From an uncultured Alphaproteobacteria bacterium (GTDB lineage: Bacteria > Pseudomonadota > Alphaproteobacteria > Caulobacterales > Parvularculaceae), in NCBI GenBank assembly GCA_902826095.1, contig CADEDN010000007.1, positions 62,001 to 126,000 on the forward strand: 64,000 nt of DNA, in the 5' to 3' direction. Shown in pieces: positions 49,068-58,542 of this stretch. Made by a program: the position numbers and the translations under genes. The notes beneath the pieces are model-generated. The model was given only the letters and a program-made list of their open reading frames with translations. It did no database searches and was not told the origin of the DNA. Position 1 is the stretch's first letter; each line of letters begins with the position of its first letter.

Positions 49068-49820
49068 ATGGCGGATCTAAAGGGGAAAACAGTGCTGGTG
49101 ACGGGCGCGTCGCGCGGCATCGGCGCGGCGATCGCGCGCGAGGCGGCCGTTCAGGGGGCGAGCCTCATTCTTCACGCGACCGCGGCCGGCGATGCGATCG
49201 ACGCCGTCGCGACGGACCTTAAAATCCCCGCCTCGCGCGTGCTGTTTGAGGATTTGTCGGCGCCCGGCGCCGGCTTCCGCCTTGTCGAAAGGGCGCTCGC
49301 CGTCGCGCCGCGCCTCGACGCGGTCGTCAACAACGCTGGGATTTATGTCGATTCAGCGCTGACGTCGCCGCAGGGCGAGTGGCGCGACGCCTGGGCGAAG
49401 ACGCTCGCCGTCAATGTTCAGGCGCCGGCCGATATCTCCCGCGCCGCGATCGCGCATTTCAGAAAGTCCGGCGGCGGCATTATCGTCAATATCGCCTCGC
49501 GCGCCGGCCATCGCGGCGATGCGATCGACGGCGCCGCCTATGCCGCGTCGAAGGGCGCGATCCTCGCGATGACGAAAACGTTCGCCCGCGCGCTCGCGGC
49601 CGAGAATATTCTTTTTTACGCGGTCGCGCCCGGCTGGGTCGAAACGCGCATGGCGCCGACCGATGTCGAAGCCCGCCGCAAGGCGCTCGTCGACATTCCG
49701 CTCGGCCGTGTCGCGACGCCGGAGGAAGTCGCCGCCATGACGGTGTTTCTATTGACCGGCGCCTGCGCCTCGGCGACCGGCGCGACCTTCGACATCAACG
49801 GCGCGAGCTATGTGCGCTGA
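49068..49820 (+). CDS. SDR-family NAD(P)-dependent oxidoreductase
   Basis: The 250-residue product is a classical short-chain dehydrogenase: cofactor motif [19 protein letters not shown], the catalytic [12 protein letters not shown] (Ser) and [13 protein letters not shown] (Tyr-x-x-x-Lys), and a C-terminal [20 protein letters not shown]. It resembles FabG-like 3-oxoacyl reductases, but the substrate is not determined. The stop is followed 4 bp later by a 106-bp two-hairpin repeat. Confidence 0.92.
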   Translation: MADLKGKTVLVTGASRGIGAAIAREAAVQGASLILHATAAGDAIDAVATDLKIPASRVLFEDLSAPGAGFRLVERALAVAPRLDAVVNNAGIYVDSALTSPQGEWRDAWAKTLAVNVQAPADISRAAIAHFRKSGGGIIVNIASRAGHRGDAIDGAAYAASKGAILAMTKTFARALAAENILFYAVAPGWVETRMAPTDVEARRKALVDIPLGRVATPEEVAAMTVFLLTGACASATGATFDINGASYVR

Positions 49821-49823
49821 AGG

Positions 49824-49929
49824 CTAGAACATCGGGCGCGATATGGGAATCGCGCCCGATGTTCCAGCCTATTGATTTGGCGCGCCTTTGCGCGCGAAAC
49901 CGGTTTCCACTTTCGCGCCCGGCGCGCTA
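49824..49929. repeat. 106-bp two-hairpin repeat, copy 2
   Basis: This copy is nearly identical to 20579-20684 and the same length. In the first stem the G-C pair of copy 1 (CTAGGAC/GTCCTAG) is an A-T pair (CTAGAAC/GTTCCAG), a compensatory change, with one further mismatch. It exactly fills the space between two convergent genes: it begins 4 bp after the SDR stop, and its last three bases are the stop codon of the opposing gene. Confidence 0.92.
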
Positions 49930-51300
49930 ATCCGCTCGCGCATAGAAGATCCGGAATGTCTCGGACCAGGTCTTGCCGCGATCGGTCGATTCTTCGCCGA
50001 ACTGCTCGACCCGACCGCCATCGAGCGGACGGATCGTCATGCGCGTTCGTTTCGAAGGATCTGGCTCCTTCACGGGCGCGTAAATGAGGCCGTCGCCATC
50101 GGCGCGCCCTTTGAACTCAAGCGTGCCGGCATTGTCGTCGATCCACGCGTGACGCCAGACTTCGCCGTCGATCCAGTGAACGCCGCGCGCAAAATGTCGC
50201 TTCATGTCCGAAGCGAGGATGCCGTCCCAGTGCTCGAGGATTGCGCATCCGCCGGCGGCGCGTTCAATACGGTTGCGGCCGACTTCCGTGCCATTGGCAA
50301 TCGTCGCGACCCATTCGCCTGTCCAAAATCCAAGATGATGGGCGGCGCGGCCGGCGCAGGCGCCGCTCACCGCATTCGTGTCGCGGATAAGATCGCGCGC
50401 GCGGGTCAGGCGTTCGTACTCGCCATAGTCGAAGAAATCCGCGTGCGACGCGATCTTTCCCTCGGCGACGCGCAGGAACGTCATGAACCGCATCGGCGCC
50501 TGGAATCCGTCGGCGACGCCAAAACCTGTTCCCTCGATGACGGCGCCGTCCGCGCTGGCGATGATCGTTTGCGGCATGAAACGCACATATTGATAATGCT
50601 CGAACGCGCTCCTGGCGTAAGCGTCGATCGCCGCGCGCCCCCTCATGAATATGCGAAAGGTCGGGTCCTCGAAAATCGCATCCTCGGAATAAAGCCGTCC
50701 AACCGCGTCAGCCTCGATGCGATCGAGCGCGCCGAGATAGTCGCTCGCAACGCGCAACGCTTCATTTCTCTTCGCCTTCTTGCCTGTCGCCTTGCCCGCG
50801 ACGTCGTCCAGCGCGCGCCCGTCCCATAATGTCTTGCTGGCCGCGCCGCCGAGCGCTGCGAAGGGCGGGCGATTGTCGATGTAATCGATATGGCGGACGA
50901 TCTTGCCGTCTTTCATTGTCATCATCGTCGCAAAGCGCGTCGCGAAGGGCGCGCCATTCGCCTCGCCGGTGACGCTCGCCTGACCGGCGATCACATCGCC
51001 GTCGCGCACGATCTGATGAAATCGCCAATGCAGCTTGCGATAAGCGTCAAGGCTGTTCATCGCTTCGCGCAATTGCGGGACGCCGCGGGCGAATAAGTCG
51101 CTGGTCGGATCCTCGAAAACCGCGTCCTCGGCGTAGAACGACGCCATTTTGTCGTAGTCGTTCTCAGCGTAGGCTGAGTAATAGTCGCGAAAGAGCGCCG
51201 CCGCCTTTGCGTCCGTCGTCGCGGGCATTTCCGGCGGGGCCGCGTCGGCGGCCGCCGAAATGAATAAGGAAAACAGGGCGGCGTGAATGGTTCGGCGCAT
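49927..51300 (-). CDS. Secreted protein with two NTF2-like domains and a lipocalin-like C-terminus
   Basis: The 457-residue product has a signal peptide (LFSLFISAAADA) and two SnoaL/NTF2-like domains (FRDYYSAYAENDYDKMASFY with FEDPTS, then YLGALDRIEADAVGRLYSED with FEDPTF). A DUF1579-like beta domain follows (HHLGFWTGEWVAT, GGCAILEHWDG, RMTIRPLDGGRVEQ). Each NTF2 repeat shares the EDxxFEDPT motif, so an internal duplication is likely. Function unknown. The stop codon lies within a repeat element. Confidence 0.75.
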   Translation of the reverse strand: MRRTIHAALFSLFISAAADAAPPEMPATTDAKAAALFRDYYSAYAENDYDKMASFYAEDAVFEDPTSDLFARGVPQLREAMNSLDAYRKLHWRFHQIVRDGDVIAGQASVTGEANGAPFATRFATMMTMKDGKIVRHIDYIDNRPPFAALGGAASKTLWDGRALDDVAGKATGKKAKRNEALRVASDYLGALDRIEADAVGRLYSEDAIFEDPTFRIFMRGRAAIDAYARSAFEHYQYVRFMPQTIIASADGAVIEGTGFGVADGFQAPMRFMTFLRVAEGKIASHADFFDYGEYERLTRARDLIRDTNAVSGACAGRAAHHLGFWTGEWVATIANGTEVGRNRIERAAGGCAILEHWDGILASDMKRHFARGVHWIDGEVWRHAWIDDNAGTLEFKGRADGDGLIYAPVKEPDPSKRTRMTIRPLDGGRVEQFGEESTDRGKTWSETFRIFYARAD

Positions 51301-51395
51301 CGGCGACCCACCCGGCTAAGATGCGAAGTCGAATTAGGCTATAGCGGCGGCGCGCCGTCAACGCGGCTCCTTTACACGTCGCCGTGAAGGGAGCG

Positions 51396-52208
51396 CTACG
51401 CGGACGGAGCGAATTGTTTAAGACACCCGCCAAGCCGCAATGGCTCAATCGACATCGCGCGGCCGGCGGCGTTCGTCTCGATGATGGCGCCGCACAAGGT
51501 CGCCTCGCCCGCCGCCGGCTGGAATCGTTGCGACGACATTTTCGTCAGGAAGCGGTTCAGGGGTTCGGATTTCTCCATGCCGATCACGCTGTCATAATCG
51601 CCGCACATGCCGAGATCGCTCATATAGGCGCTCCCTCCCGCGAGGATGCGATCATCGGCGGTCGGCGTGTGCGTATGCGTGCCGACGATCGCGGAAACCC
51701 GGCCGTCGAGATAATGGCCCATCGCCTGCTTTTCGCTGGTCGCTTCCGCATGGAAATCGACGATGATCGCGTCGATATCACGGCCGAGCGTCGCCGGCCC
51801 CATCGCCGCATCGATCGCCGCGAAGGGATCGTCGCAAGGATGCATCTCGATTTGTCCTTGCGCATGGAGAACCATGACGCTGCGGCCGTCCGCCGTCTGA
51901 TAGACGCCGGCGCCGCGGCCGGGATTCGATTTCGGGAAATTCAGCGGGCGGAGCAGCCTTTGCTCGGTCCTGTAAACATCAACTTCCTCGCGCTGGTCGA
52001 AGGCGTGATTGCCGGTGGTGAGGACGTCGGCGCCGGCGGCGAGGACCGCTTCGACGATTTCGGCGGTGACGCCGAAGCCGGCCGCCGCGTTCTCGATATT
52101 CACGATGACGAAATCGAGCCGGTATCGGCGCCGGAGGCCCGGCAGGCGCTCGATGATCGCCTTGCGCCCGGATCGCCCGACAATGTCGCCGAAAACCGCG
52201 ATTCTCAT
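51396..52208 (-). CDS. YmdB-family metallophosphoesterase
   Basis: The 270-residue product matches the TIGR00282/YmdB family of metal-dependent phosphodiesterases active on cyclic nucleotides. It shows RIAVFGDIVGRSGRKAI (first metal Asp), IVNIENAAAGFG, DVLTTGNHAFDQRE, AIIVDFHAEATSEKQAM and IVGTHTHTPTADDRIL. It is 50 bp downstream of, and co-directional with, the 5-FCL gene, a neighbour pairing common in alphaproteobacteria. Confidence 0.93.
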   Translation of the reverse strand: MRIAVFGDIVGRSGRKAIIERLPGLRRRYRLDFVIVNIENAAAGFGVTAEIVEAVLAAGADVLTTGNHAFDQREEVDVYRTEQRLLRPLNFPKSNPGRGAGVYQTADGRSVMVLHAQGQIEMHPCDDPFAAIDAAMGPATLGRDIDAIIVDFHAEATSEKQAMGHYLDGRVSAIVGTHTHTPTADDRILAGGSAYMSDLGMCGDYDSVIGMEKSEPLNRFLTKMSSQRFQPAAGEATLCGAIIETNAAGRAMSIEPLRLGGCLKQFAPSA

Positions 52209-52258
52209 GATCAGGACTTCCTCACTCTCGGCATGCGCATTTCAAGCGAAGCGCCGTT

Positions 52259-52882
52259 TCACGCTCGTCCGGAAATGCGCAGGCCCCGCGCGTCGATCGC
52301 CTCGCGTTCGGTGACGATCCAGTCGAGGCGTTCATCGCGTTTCGACATTGGAACAATCTCAACTTCCTGCGCGGCGTAGGCGAAGCCGACCGCGAGGACG
52401 TCGCCCTCGGCGCGCAGCGCCGCCAGCGTCCGGTCGTAATAACCCCCGCCATAGCCGAGCCGCGCGCCCGTTCGCGTGAAGGCGAGCAGCGGCGTCACGA
52501 TCAGCACCGGGCGGACCTCCGGCGCCTTTTCCGACGGCGTCATGATGCCGTAGCGGTCGGGGTGAAGCGGATCGCCGTCGCGAAACGCACGAAAGGTGAG
52601 CCGGCCGCGCCGCTTCGGCGTCACTGGCAGCGCGATCGTGAATCCCTTCGCAAGGAGCGCCTCCGCGAGCGGCTTGGTGTCAAGCTCGTCCTTCATCGGA
52701 TGATAGAGCGAGACGATCGCGCCTTCAGGCAGCGGCGCATGCTCCATGAACACGCGCGCCGCGTGTTTTCCCGCGTCCGGCCTTGCGCGCGCCGCCTCCT
52801 TCCGCGCGGCGGCCATCCGAAGGCGGAGGATCTCCTTCGAGGCGAAACCGGGCGTCAGCGGCGGCAGCGGCGGGAGTATCAA
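52259..52882 (-). CDS. 5-formyltetrahydrofolate cyclo-ligase
   Basis: The 207-residue product converts 5-formyl-THF to 5,10-methenyl-THF. It has VSLYHPMKDELDTKPLAE, PDRYGIMTPSE, the family signature TGARLGYGGGYYDRTLA and AVGFAYAAQEV. A TTG start at 52882 is needed to include the N-terminal KEILRLR segment; an internal ATG at 52816 would cut it. The 6S RNA gene lies just upstream on the same strand, the ssrS-ygfA arrangement known in proteobacteria, so transcripts may be shared. Confidence 0.9.
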   Translation of the reverse strand: MILPPLPPLTPGFASKEILRLRMAAARKEAARARPDAGKHAARVFMEHAPLPEGAIVSLYHPMKDELDTKPLAEALLAKGFTIALPVTPKRRGRLTFRAFRDGDPLHPDRYGIMTPSEKAPEVRPVLIVTPLLAFTRTGARLGYGGGYYDRTLAALRAEGDVLAVGFAYAAQEVEIVPMSKRDERLDWIVTEREAIDARGLRISGRA

Positions 52883-52914
52883 GGCTCACTCTCTTTTCGA
52901 GTCAAAGCGCCTCA

Positions 52915-53075
52915 AGAAACAGGCGCCGCCCTGGCCGTCGGACTTCGATTTCGCCCTGGACCCTAAGGTTCAGGTGGGCGCCGCATGACGAGGACCACGG
53001 TCCCCGCCAGAGGCAGCTCCCGTTCTGTGAGATACGGCCCCGGGGAATGTCGTCCTGACGCGCCGGGCAGCCCCT
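52915..53075 (-). ncRNA. ssrS: 6S RNA
   Basis: On the minus strand the sequence starts GGGGCTGCCCGGCGCGTCA and contains CCCCGGGGCCGT, GGGGACCGTGGTCCTCG and CACCTGAACCTTAGGGTCC, near the alphaproteobacterial 6S pattern. The 5' GCCCGGCGCGTCAGGAC pairs with the 3' GTCCGACGGCCAGGGC to close a long stem around an open central bulge, as required to mimic an open promoter for RNA polymerase. Its position directly upstream of the 5-FCL gene is canonical. The ends are estimated to within about 10 nt. Confidence 0.82.
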
Positions 53076-53123
53076 TTGAATTAGGCGCGAGGGAGGGGGG
53101 CGTAAAGGGGGCGGCGCGAAGGG

Positions 53124-54422
53124 TTAACGCCGCACCGCTCCATAAGCGATCGCCTTGACGAGGTTCCGTGCGCGTGAGGGCGGCGTCGAGGCGCCCGGCT
53201 GCGTCTGGGAGAGGAGAACGACCGCGACGCCGTCTTCTGGGTTGACCACGAACCATGTGTCCCAATAGCCGGCCCAGCTCCATTCGCCGGGCGCCGCGAT
53301 GGTCCCTGTTCTGCCGGGCGAGGTCACGACCGAGCCGCCAAGCCCGAACGTCGCGCTATTGCTTTCCCAAAGCCGCGCGGCGGCGCCCGGCTGGAGATTG
53401 TCCGACATCATCTGCCGCACGGCCGCTGGCGAGAGAATGCGCGCGCCGTCGAGTTCGCCGCCGTTCAGCATCATACGGCAAAAGCGCAGATAATCATTGA
53501 CGGAAGAGATGAGCCCGGCGCCGCCCGACAAGACGCCAAAGCCGTCATCATTGAGGCCGCTCGCCAGCGCATTCTCTCCCGCGCGAAACAGCTTTCCATT
53601 ATTATCGAACTCATAGACGACGGCGAGGCGCTCGAAATCAGTCTTGTCGACAAAGAACGCGGTATCCGTCATTTTGAGCGGATCGAAGAAATTCTTTCTG
53701 AGCCAGGATTCGAGCGGCTCCCCCGTCGCCTTCTCGATCAAATAGGCGGCGACATCGATGGAGTAGGAGTAGCGAAACTCCTTGCCGGGATCGCTGTAGA
53801 GGGGCAATCGCGCGATCTTGTCGATCCGCTCGCCGAGCGTTCCCTCGGTCAAGAGAAGGTTCGCCTCGACGTAGCGCCGGTCAAGCGTCGTCGCGCGATC
53901 GAAGACATAACCGAGGCCGGCGGTATGGGTGAGAAGGTCGTGGATGGTGATCGGCCGCGACGGCGCGCGGGTCGCAAATGCGCCGTTCTTGCCGGGCTCC
54001 ATCGAGGTTGCGACGCGCGCATCCGCAAAAGAGGGGATGTAAAGCGAGACCGGGTCGTTGAGCGCGACGATCCCGCGGTCAACGAGCTGCATCATCGCGG
54101 CGGTGACGATCGGTTTCGTCATCGACGCGATCCGGAAGCGCGTCGCCGCCGTCATCGCAATGGCGTTCTCGCGGTCCGCCATGCCGGCTGCAGCCGTGAA
54201 AACGACGCCGTCTCGCGTCGCAACGCCGGCGACAAAGCCGGCGCGGGCGCCTTTCTCGACTTCAAGGTCGAGAATGGGCTTGATCGCCTCAAGCCGCGCC
54301 GCGTCGACGATTTCGCCGGACGCGCGTTTGAGCGGCGATTTGGCGAGGGAGGGGCCTGCGACGGAAAAGCAAAGAGCAATGACAAGCGCGCCCCAAACGG
54401 CGCGCCGCGCGATTTTCTTCAC
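53124..54422 (-). CDS. Exported serine hydrolase of the class C beta-lactamase fold
   Basis: The 432-residue product has a signal peptide (AVWGALVIALCFSVAGPSLA) and a penicillin-binding-like serine hydrolase domain with SxxK as IASMTKPI and the Tyr motif FRYSYSIDVAAYL. WSWAGYWDTWFVVNPEDGVA is near the C-terminal KTG-equivalent strand. It resembles esterase EstB-type proteins more than resistance enzymes, so antibiotic hydrolysis is not implied. The start is a GTG at 54422 preceded by GGAGGAG. Confidence 0.87.
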   Translation of the reverse strand: MKKIARRAVWGALVIALCFSVAGPSLAKSPLKRASGEIVDAARLEAIKPILDLEVEKGARAGFVAGVATRDGVVFTAAAGMADRENAIAMTAATRFRIASMTKPIVTAAMMQLVDRGIVALNDPVSLYIPSFADARVATSMEPGKNGAFATRAPSRPITIHDLLTHTAGLGYVFDRATTLDRRYVEANLLLTEGTLGERIDKIARLPLYSDPGKEFRYSYSIDVAAYLIEKATGEPLESWLRKNFFDPLKMTDTAFFVDKTDFERLAVVYEFDNNGKLFRAGENALASGLNDDGFGVLSGGAGLISSVNDYLRFCRMMLNGGELDGARILSPAAVRQMMSDNLQPGAAARLWESNSATFGLGGSVVTSPGRTGTIAAPGEWSWAGYWDTWFVVNPEDGVAVVLLSQTQPGASTPPSRARNLVKAIAYGAVRR

Positions 54423-54444
54423 GTCGCTCCTCCATGAAAGCAGG

Positions 54445-56112
54445 TCAGGACAATCCGTCGATATCGCCGGCGGCGTTGACGGTGATCTTCTCCGCTGATG
54501 GAATTTTCGGCAAACCCGGCATCGTCATGATCTCGCCGCAGATCGCGACGACAAAGCCGGCGCCGGCGGAAAGCCGCGCTTCCCTTACATGAAGCGTGTG
54601 GCCCTCCGGCGCGCCGAGCAGCGCCGGGTCGTCGGAGAAACTGTATTGCGTTTTCGCCATGCAGACGGGGAGCGCGGCGAATCCCTGTTTTTCAAAACGC
54701 GCTAGGGATTTTTCCGCGCCCGGATCGTAAGTTACGGCGCCGGCGCGATAAATCTTCCCGGCGATGGTCTCCATTTTTTCCTTCAGCGACAGGTCATCGA
54801 CGTAAAGCGGCCGAAAATTCGCGCCGCCATTTTCGGCGAGGTCGACGACGGCGCGCGCCAATTCCTCCGCCCCGGCCGACCCTTGCGCCCAGTGCCGGCA
54901 GAGAATCGCGTGCGCGCCGGCCCGGTCGGCGGCGGCCTCGACGGCCGCGAATTCGGCGGGGGTGTCGGCGTTGAACGCGTTTATGGCGACGACGACAGGA
55001 ACGCCGAACAAGCGCACATTCTCGATGTGGCGCGCAAGATTGGCCGCGCCGCGTCTGACGGCGTCGACATTTTCGCGGTCAAGATCGCCTTTTGCGACGC
55101 CGCCGTTCATTTTGAGCGCGCGCACGGTCGCGACGATGACCGCGGCCTTCGGCTTCAATCCCGCCTTGCGGCATTTGATATCGAAGAATTTTTCAGCGCC
55201 GAGATCGGCGCCGAAACCGGCTTCGGTGACGACATAATCGGCGAGAGCAAGACCCGTCCGTGTCGCGATCACCGAATTGCAGCCATGCGCGATATTCGCG
55301 AAAGGCCCGCCATGCAGGATCGCCGGATTGTTTTCGAGCGTCTGCACCAGGTTCGGATTGATCGCATCCTTAAGAAGCGCCGTCATCGCGCCGTCGGCCT
55401 TCAGATCGCGCGCGGTGACGGCGGCGCCGTCGCGGTTGCGGCCGATGATGATGTCGCCGAGCCGCCGCCTCAAATCCCCGAGATCTTCGGAAAGACAGAG
55501 TATCGCCATCACTTCCGAGGCGACGGTGATGTCAAATCCCGTCTGCCGCTGCGCGCCGTTTCCCTCGCCAAGGCCGATGACGATGTCGCGCAATGCGCGA
55601 TCATTCATGTCCATGACGCGCCGCCAGACGATCTTGCGCGCGTCGAGGTCGAGCCCGTTTCCCCAATTCAGCTGATTGTCGATCAGCGCGGCGAGGAGGT
55701 TGTGCGCCGACGTGATCGCGTGAAAATCGCCGGTGAAATGCAGGTTGATGTCGTCCATCGGCGCGACCTGGGAGAGGCCGCCGCCGGTCGCGCCGCCCTT
55801 GACGCCGAAACAGGGACCGAGCGAGGGCTCTCGCAGAACGATCGCCGCCTTCTTCCCGATGCGGCAGAGCGCGTCGCCAAGGCCGATTGTCGTCGTCGTC
55901 TTGCCTTCGCCGGCGGGCGTCGGATTGATCGCGGTGACAAGGATCAACGCGCCTTTTTCGCGAGCCTTGAGATCGCCGAGCGAGGCGAGATCGATTTTCG
56001 CCTTGTTGCGGCCGTAGGGAATAAGCGCGTCCGCCGAAAGGCCGAGTTTCGATCCGACCGAAGGAAGCGACGCAAGCCGCGCTTCTCGGGCAATCTCAAT
56101 ATCGCTCTTCAT
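54445..56112 (-). CDS. fhs: Formate-tetrahydrofolate ligase
   Basis: The 555-residue product forms 10-formyl-THF from formate, THF and ATP. Key motifs are the P-loop [59 protein letters not shown] and [14 protein letters not shown]. With the 5-FCL gene 1.6 kb downstream on the same strand it forms a small folate one-carbon neighbourhood. The ATG at 56112 fits family N-termini ([13 protein letters not shown]). Confidence 0.96.
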   Translation of the reverse strand: MKSDIEIAREARLASLPSVGSKLGLSADALIPYGRNKAKIDLASLGDLKAREKGALILVTAINPTPAGEGKTTTTIGLGDALCRIGKKAAIVLREPSLGPCFGVKGGATGGGLSQVAPMDDINLHFTGDFHAITSAHNLLAALIDNQLNWGNGLDLDARKIVWRRVMDMNDRALRDIVIGLGEGNGAQRQTGFDITVASEVMAILCLSEDLGDLRRRLGDIIIGRNRDGAAVTARDLKADGAMTALLKDAINPNLVQTLENNPAILHGGPFANIAHGCNSVIATRTGLALADYVVTEAGFGADLGAEKFFDIKCRKAGLKPKAAVIVATVRALKMNGGVAKGDLDRENVDAVRRGAANLARHIENVRLFGVPVVVAINAFNADTPAEFAAVEAAADRAGAHAILCRHWAQGSAGAEELARAVVDLAENGGANFRPLYVDDLSLKEKMETIAGKIYRAGAVTYDPGAEKSLARFEKQGFAALPVCMAKTQYSFSDDPALLGAPEGHTLHVREARLSAGAGFVVAICGEIMTMPGLPKIPSAEKITVNAAGDIDGLS

Positions 56113-56169
56113 CGGAACTCCGAAAATCGGTTTTGGCGGCGCAACCCTATCGGCGGCCGCGGGCGAGGA

Positions 56170-56733
56170 TCAAGCAGTGGCGCGGTACAATCCGATTTGT
56201 GCGGCGCCATATTCGCGCCGGTCGATTTCAGCAAAGCCGTCGACGGCGACGGGCGCTTCGTCCTTGCCCTGTTCGACGACGACAAGCGCTCCCTTCGCCA
56301 GCCAACCGCCGGACTTCAGCGTCTCCATCGCCGACCGCGCGAGATCTTTCGCATAAGGAGGATCAAGAAAGGCCAGGGTGAAGGACGGTCCGACACCCGC
56401 CGGCTTCGGGCCGAGCATTGTAGCCGAACGGCGGTGGACGCGGGTTTCGCCGAACAGGCCGAGCGCCTCGACATTGTCGCGGATCGCGCCGCGCGCCGCG
56501 GCGTCGGTCTCGACGAAGAGACAGAATGCCGCGCCGCGCGAGAGCGCTTCAAACCCGAGCGCGCCCGAGCCCGCGAACAGATCGATGACGCGCGCGCCTT
56601 CAAATGAAAAATCGTCGCGATGGGCGAGAATATTGAACAGCGATTCGCGCGCGCGGTCGCCGGTCGGCCGCGTTTCCCGTCCCTTCGGCGCGATGAGCGC
56701 GCGCCCGGAAAATCGCCCGCCGATGACGCGCAT
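56170..56733 (-). CDS. rsmD: 16S rRNA (guanine(966)-N2)-methyltransferase
   Basis: The 187-residue product has the RsmD motifs MRVIGGRFSGRALIAPKG, TRPTGDRARESLFNIL, VIDLFAGSGALGFEALSRGA (SAM binding) and FLDPPYAK (DPPY-type catalytic motif). The ATG at 56733 overlaps the stop of the small DUF4169 gene by one base (TGATG). A TTG three codons earlier is possible. It is the last gene of an rRNA-modification operon with rluB. Confidence 0.95.
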   Translation of the reverse strand: MRVIGGRFSGRALIAPKGRETRPTGDRARESLFNILAHRDDFSFEGARVIDLFAGSGALGFEALSRGAAFCLFVETDAAARGAIRDNVEALGLFGETRVHRRSATMLGPKPAGVGPSFTLAFLDPPYAKDLARSAMETLKSGGWLAKGALVVVEQGKDEAPVAVDGFAEIDRREYGAAQIGLYRATA

Positions 56734-56915
56734 CAATCGCAATCGTCCAGTTTGCTATCGTCGAGCGAGCGGTCGAGTATCTCCCGCGTAGCTTTCTCCT
56801 TGGACTTTTCCGTCTTCGTCCGGCCGAATTTCGCGCGGTTGTGCGCTGCGGTCCTGTCTCTGTCGGCGGCGCGCTTTTTCTTTCGTACACGGTTCAGATT
56901 GACGATGTCGGCCAT
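56733..56915 (-). CDS. DUF4169 family small protein
   Basis: The 60-residue product begins MADIVNLNRVRKKKRAADRD and has NRAKFGRTKTEKSKEKATRE, matching the short basic DUF4169 family found in alphaproteobacteria. It has no known function. It starts 1 bp after the rluB stop and overlaps rsmD by 1 bp, so the three genes form one tight operon. The high positive charge suggests nucleic-acid or ribosome association, which is inference. Confidence 0.85.
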   Translation of the reverse strand: MADIVNLNRVRKKKRAADRDRTAAHNRAKFGRTKTEKSKEKATREILDRSLDDSKLDDCD

Positions 56916-56916
56916 C

Positions 56917-57681
56917 TCAGAGTCCAAGAGTTTCGCTCGCCCTCGCGCCGAGCTGTTCTTTTAATTGTTTCGCCGGGATCTCCTCGATGCCGTCTTCCTC
57001 AAGCCCGCCGAGCTGGAAGGGGCCGAAAGCGGTTCGGATCAGTCTGTTCACCGTAAGCCCGAGATGCTCCATGACTTTCCGGATTTCGCGGTTCTTGCCT
57101 TCGGTGATCGACGCCGTGATCCAGACATTGCCGCCTTTCACCTGGTCGAGCTTGGCCTTGATCGGCTTATAGGCGACGCCCTCAATCGTCACGCCCTTGG
57201 CGAGGTCGTCGAGCGCCGCCTGGTCGGTCTTGCCATAGGCCCTGATCCGATAGCGCCTGACCCAGGCGTTGGCGGGAAGCTCCAATTGACGCGCGAGCGC
57301 GCCGTCATTGGTCAGCAGCAGCAACCCTTCCGTCGTTAGATCAAGCCGGCCGACGGAGATGACGCGCGGCAGCCTCCCTCCGACGGCGTCGAAAACGGTC
57401 GGCCTGCCTTGCGGGTCCTTGTGCGTCGTCACAAGGCCGGAGGGCTTGTGATAGCGCCACACGCGCGGCGGCTCTTTTGACCGGACGCGCGCGCCGTCGA
57501 CGCGGATGTCCATCCCGTCCTTCACCTTGAACGCCGGCGTCGTCAGCACCTTGCCGTCGACCGTGACAATGCCCTGCTCGATCAGTTTTTCAGCTTCCCG
57601 GCGCGAGGCGATGCCGGCGCGCGCGAGATACTTCGCGATGCGTTCGCCGTCAGGATCTAATTCTGCGTCCGCGGCGGCCAT
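56917..57681 (-). CDS. 23S rRNA pseudouridine synthase (RluB-type)
   Basis: The 254-residue product has an N-terminal S4 RNA-binding domain (RIAKYLARAGIASRREAEKLI) and the RsuA/RluB catalytic core with the conserved Asp in VISVGRLDLTTEGLLLLTNDG, then EGKNREIRKVMEHLGL. The family isomerises uridine in rRNA; RluB (U2605) is the likeliest assignment, RluE/F less so. It leads an operon with DUF4169 and rsmD. Confidence 0.92.
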   Translation of the reverse strand: MAAADAELDPDGERIAKYLARAGIASRREAEKLIEQGIVTVDGKVLTTPAFKVKDGMDIRVDGARVRSKEPPRVWRYHKPSGLVTTHKDPQGRPTVFDAVGGRLPRVISVGRLDLTTEGLLLLTNDGALARQLELPANAWVRRYRIRAYGKTDQAALDDLAKGVTIEGVAYKPIKAKLDQVKGGNVWITASITEGKNREIRKVMEHLGLTVNRLIRTAFGPFQLGGLEEDGIEEIPAKQLKEQLGARASETLGL

Positions 57682-57748
57682 GGTTAAGCGGTCCTTAAGA
57701 ACGGGACGCTCATATGCTCGCCTCTGTCGTCATTTGTCGAGGGCGGGC

Positions 57749-58492
57749 ATGGATCTCAAGGAAGAACAGGCGATCGGCGGCGATCCCGCGTCGCATTGGT
57801 ACTATATCTCCAAAGGGCGCGCGATCCGGTCGCTGATCGGCGAGGGCCCCTATGAGGCTGTTCTCGACGTCGGCGCCGGGTCGGGCGTGTTCTCCCGGAT
57901 GATCACGGAAGGCGGCGTCGCCGCGCGCTCGGTCTGTGTCGATCCGAATTACACCGATGACTGGCTGCGGGCGCATCAGGACGGCGCCGTGCGCTATGTC
58001 CGGTCGGTCGCGGAAAACGAGGCGCCGCTGGTGATGATGATCGACGTCATCGAGCATGTCGATGACGACGTCGCGCTGATCGCCGATTATGCGCGGATGT
58101 CGAAGCCGGGAACGCGTTTCCTGATTTCGGCGCCGGCGTTCAATTTCCTCTGGTCGTCGCATGACGATTTCCTTGAGCATCGCCGGCGCTACACGCTCGA
58201 AACGCTGGAGGCGTGCGTCCTGAAGGCGGGATTGCAACCTACAAAACTGCGCTATTTCTTCGGGATGCTGTTCCCGGCGGTTGCGGCGATGCGAATCGCG
58301 GACAGCGCCTTCAAGGGCGACAAGGAAGCGACCGAAAGCGCGATGAAGCCCGCCGCGCCGTGGCTCGCCAAGACGCTCGTCGCCGTTCATGACATCGAAC
58401 GCGCGACGCTATTCCCTTTCAATCGCCTGGCCGGGGTCACCGCGTTTTGCCTTGCTGAAAAGCCGAGCGTCGCGGCGCGCCGGGTTGCCTGA
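57749..58492 (+). CDS. Class I SAM-dependent methyltransferase
   Basis: The 247-residue product has the SAM-binding motif VLDVGAGSGVFSRM, acidic VCVDPNY and MMIDVIEHVDDD, and FLISAPAFNFLWSSHDDFLEHRRRYTLE typical of Methyltransf_11/23 enzymes. The start at 57749 follows GAGGGCGG; the open frame extends back into the divergent rluB gene. Substrate unknown. A hydrophobic stretch near residue 170 (FFGMLFPAVAAM) hints at membrane association. Confidence 0.87.
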   Translation: MDLKEEQAIGGDPASHWYYISKGRAIRSLIGEGPYEAVLDVGAGSGVFSRMITEGGVAARSVCVDPNYTDDWLRAHQDGAVRYVRSVAENEAPLVMMIDVIEHVDDDVALIADYARMSKPGTRFLISAPAFNFLWSSHDDFLEHRRRYTLETLEACVLKAGLQPTKLRYFFGMLFPAVAAMRIADSAFKGDKEATESAMKPAAPWLAKTLVAVHDIERATLFPFNRLAGVTAFCLAEKPSVAARRVA

Positions 58493-58542
58493 TCAGGCGA
58501 ACAGGGCGAATCTTCGCCGGAGGCAATTTCGCGGACTCCGGC

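Noticed and set aside
53124-54422. Antibiotic-resistance beta-lactamase
   Set aside because: Although SxxK is present, the overall pattern is that of EstB-like serine hydrolases, and there is no resistance context.
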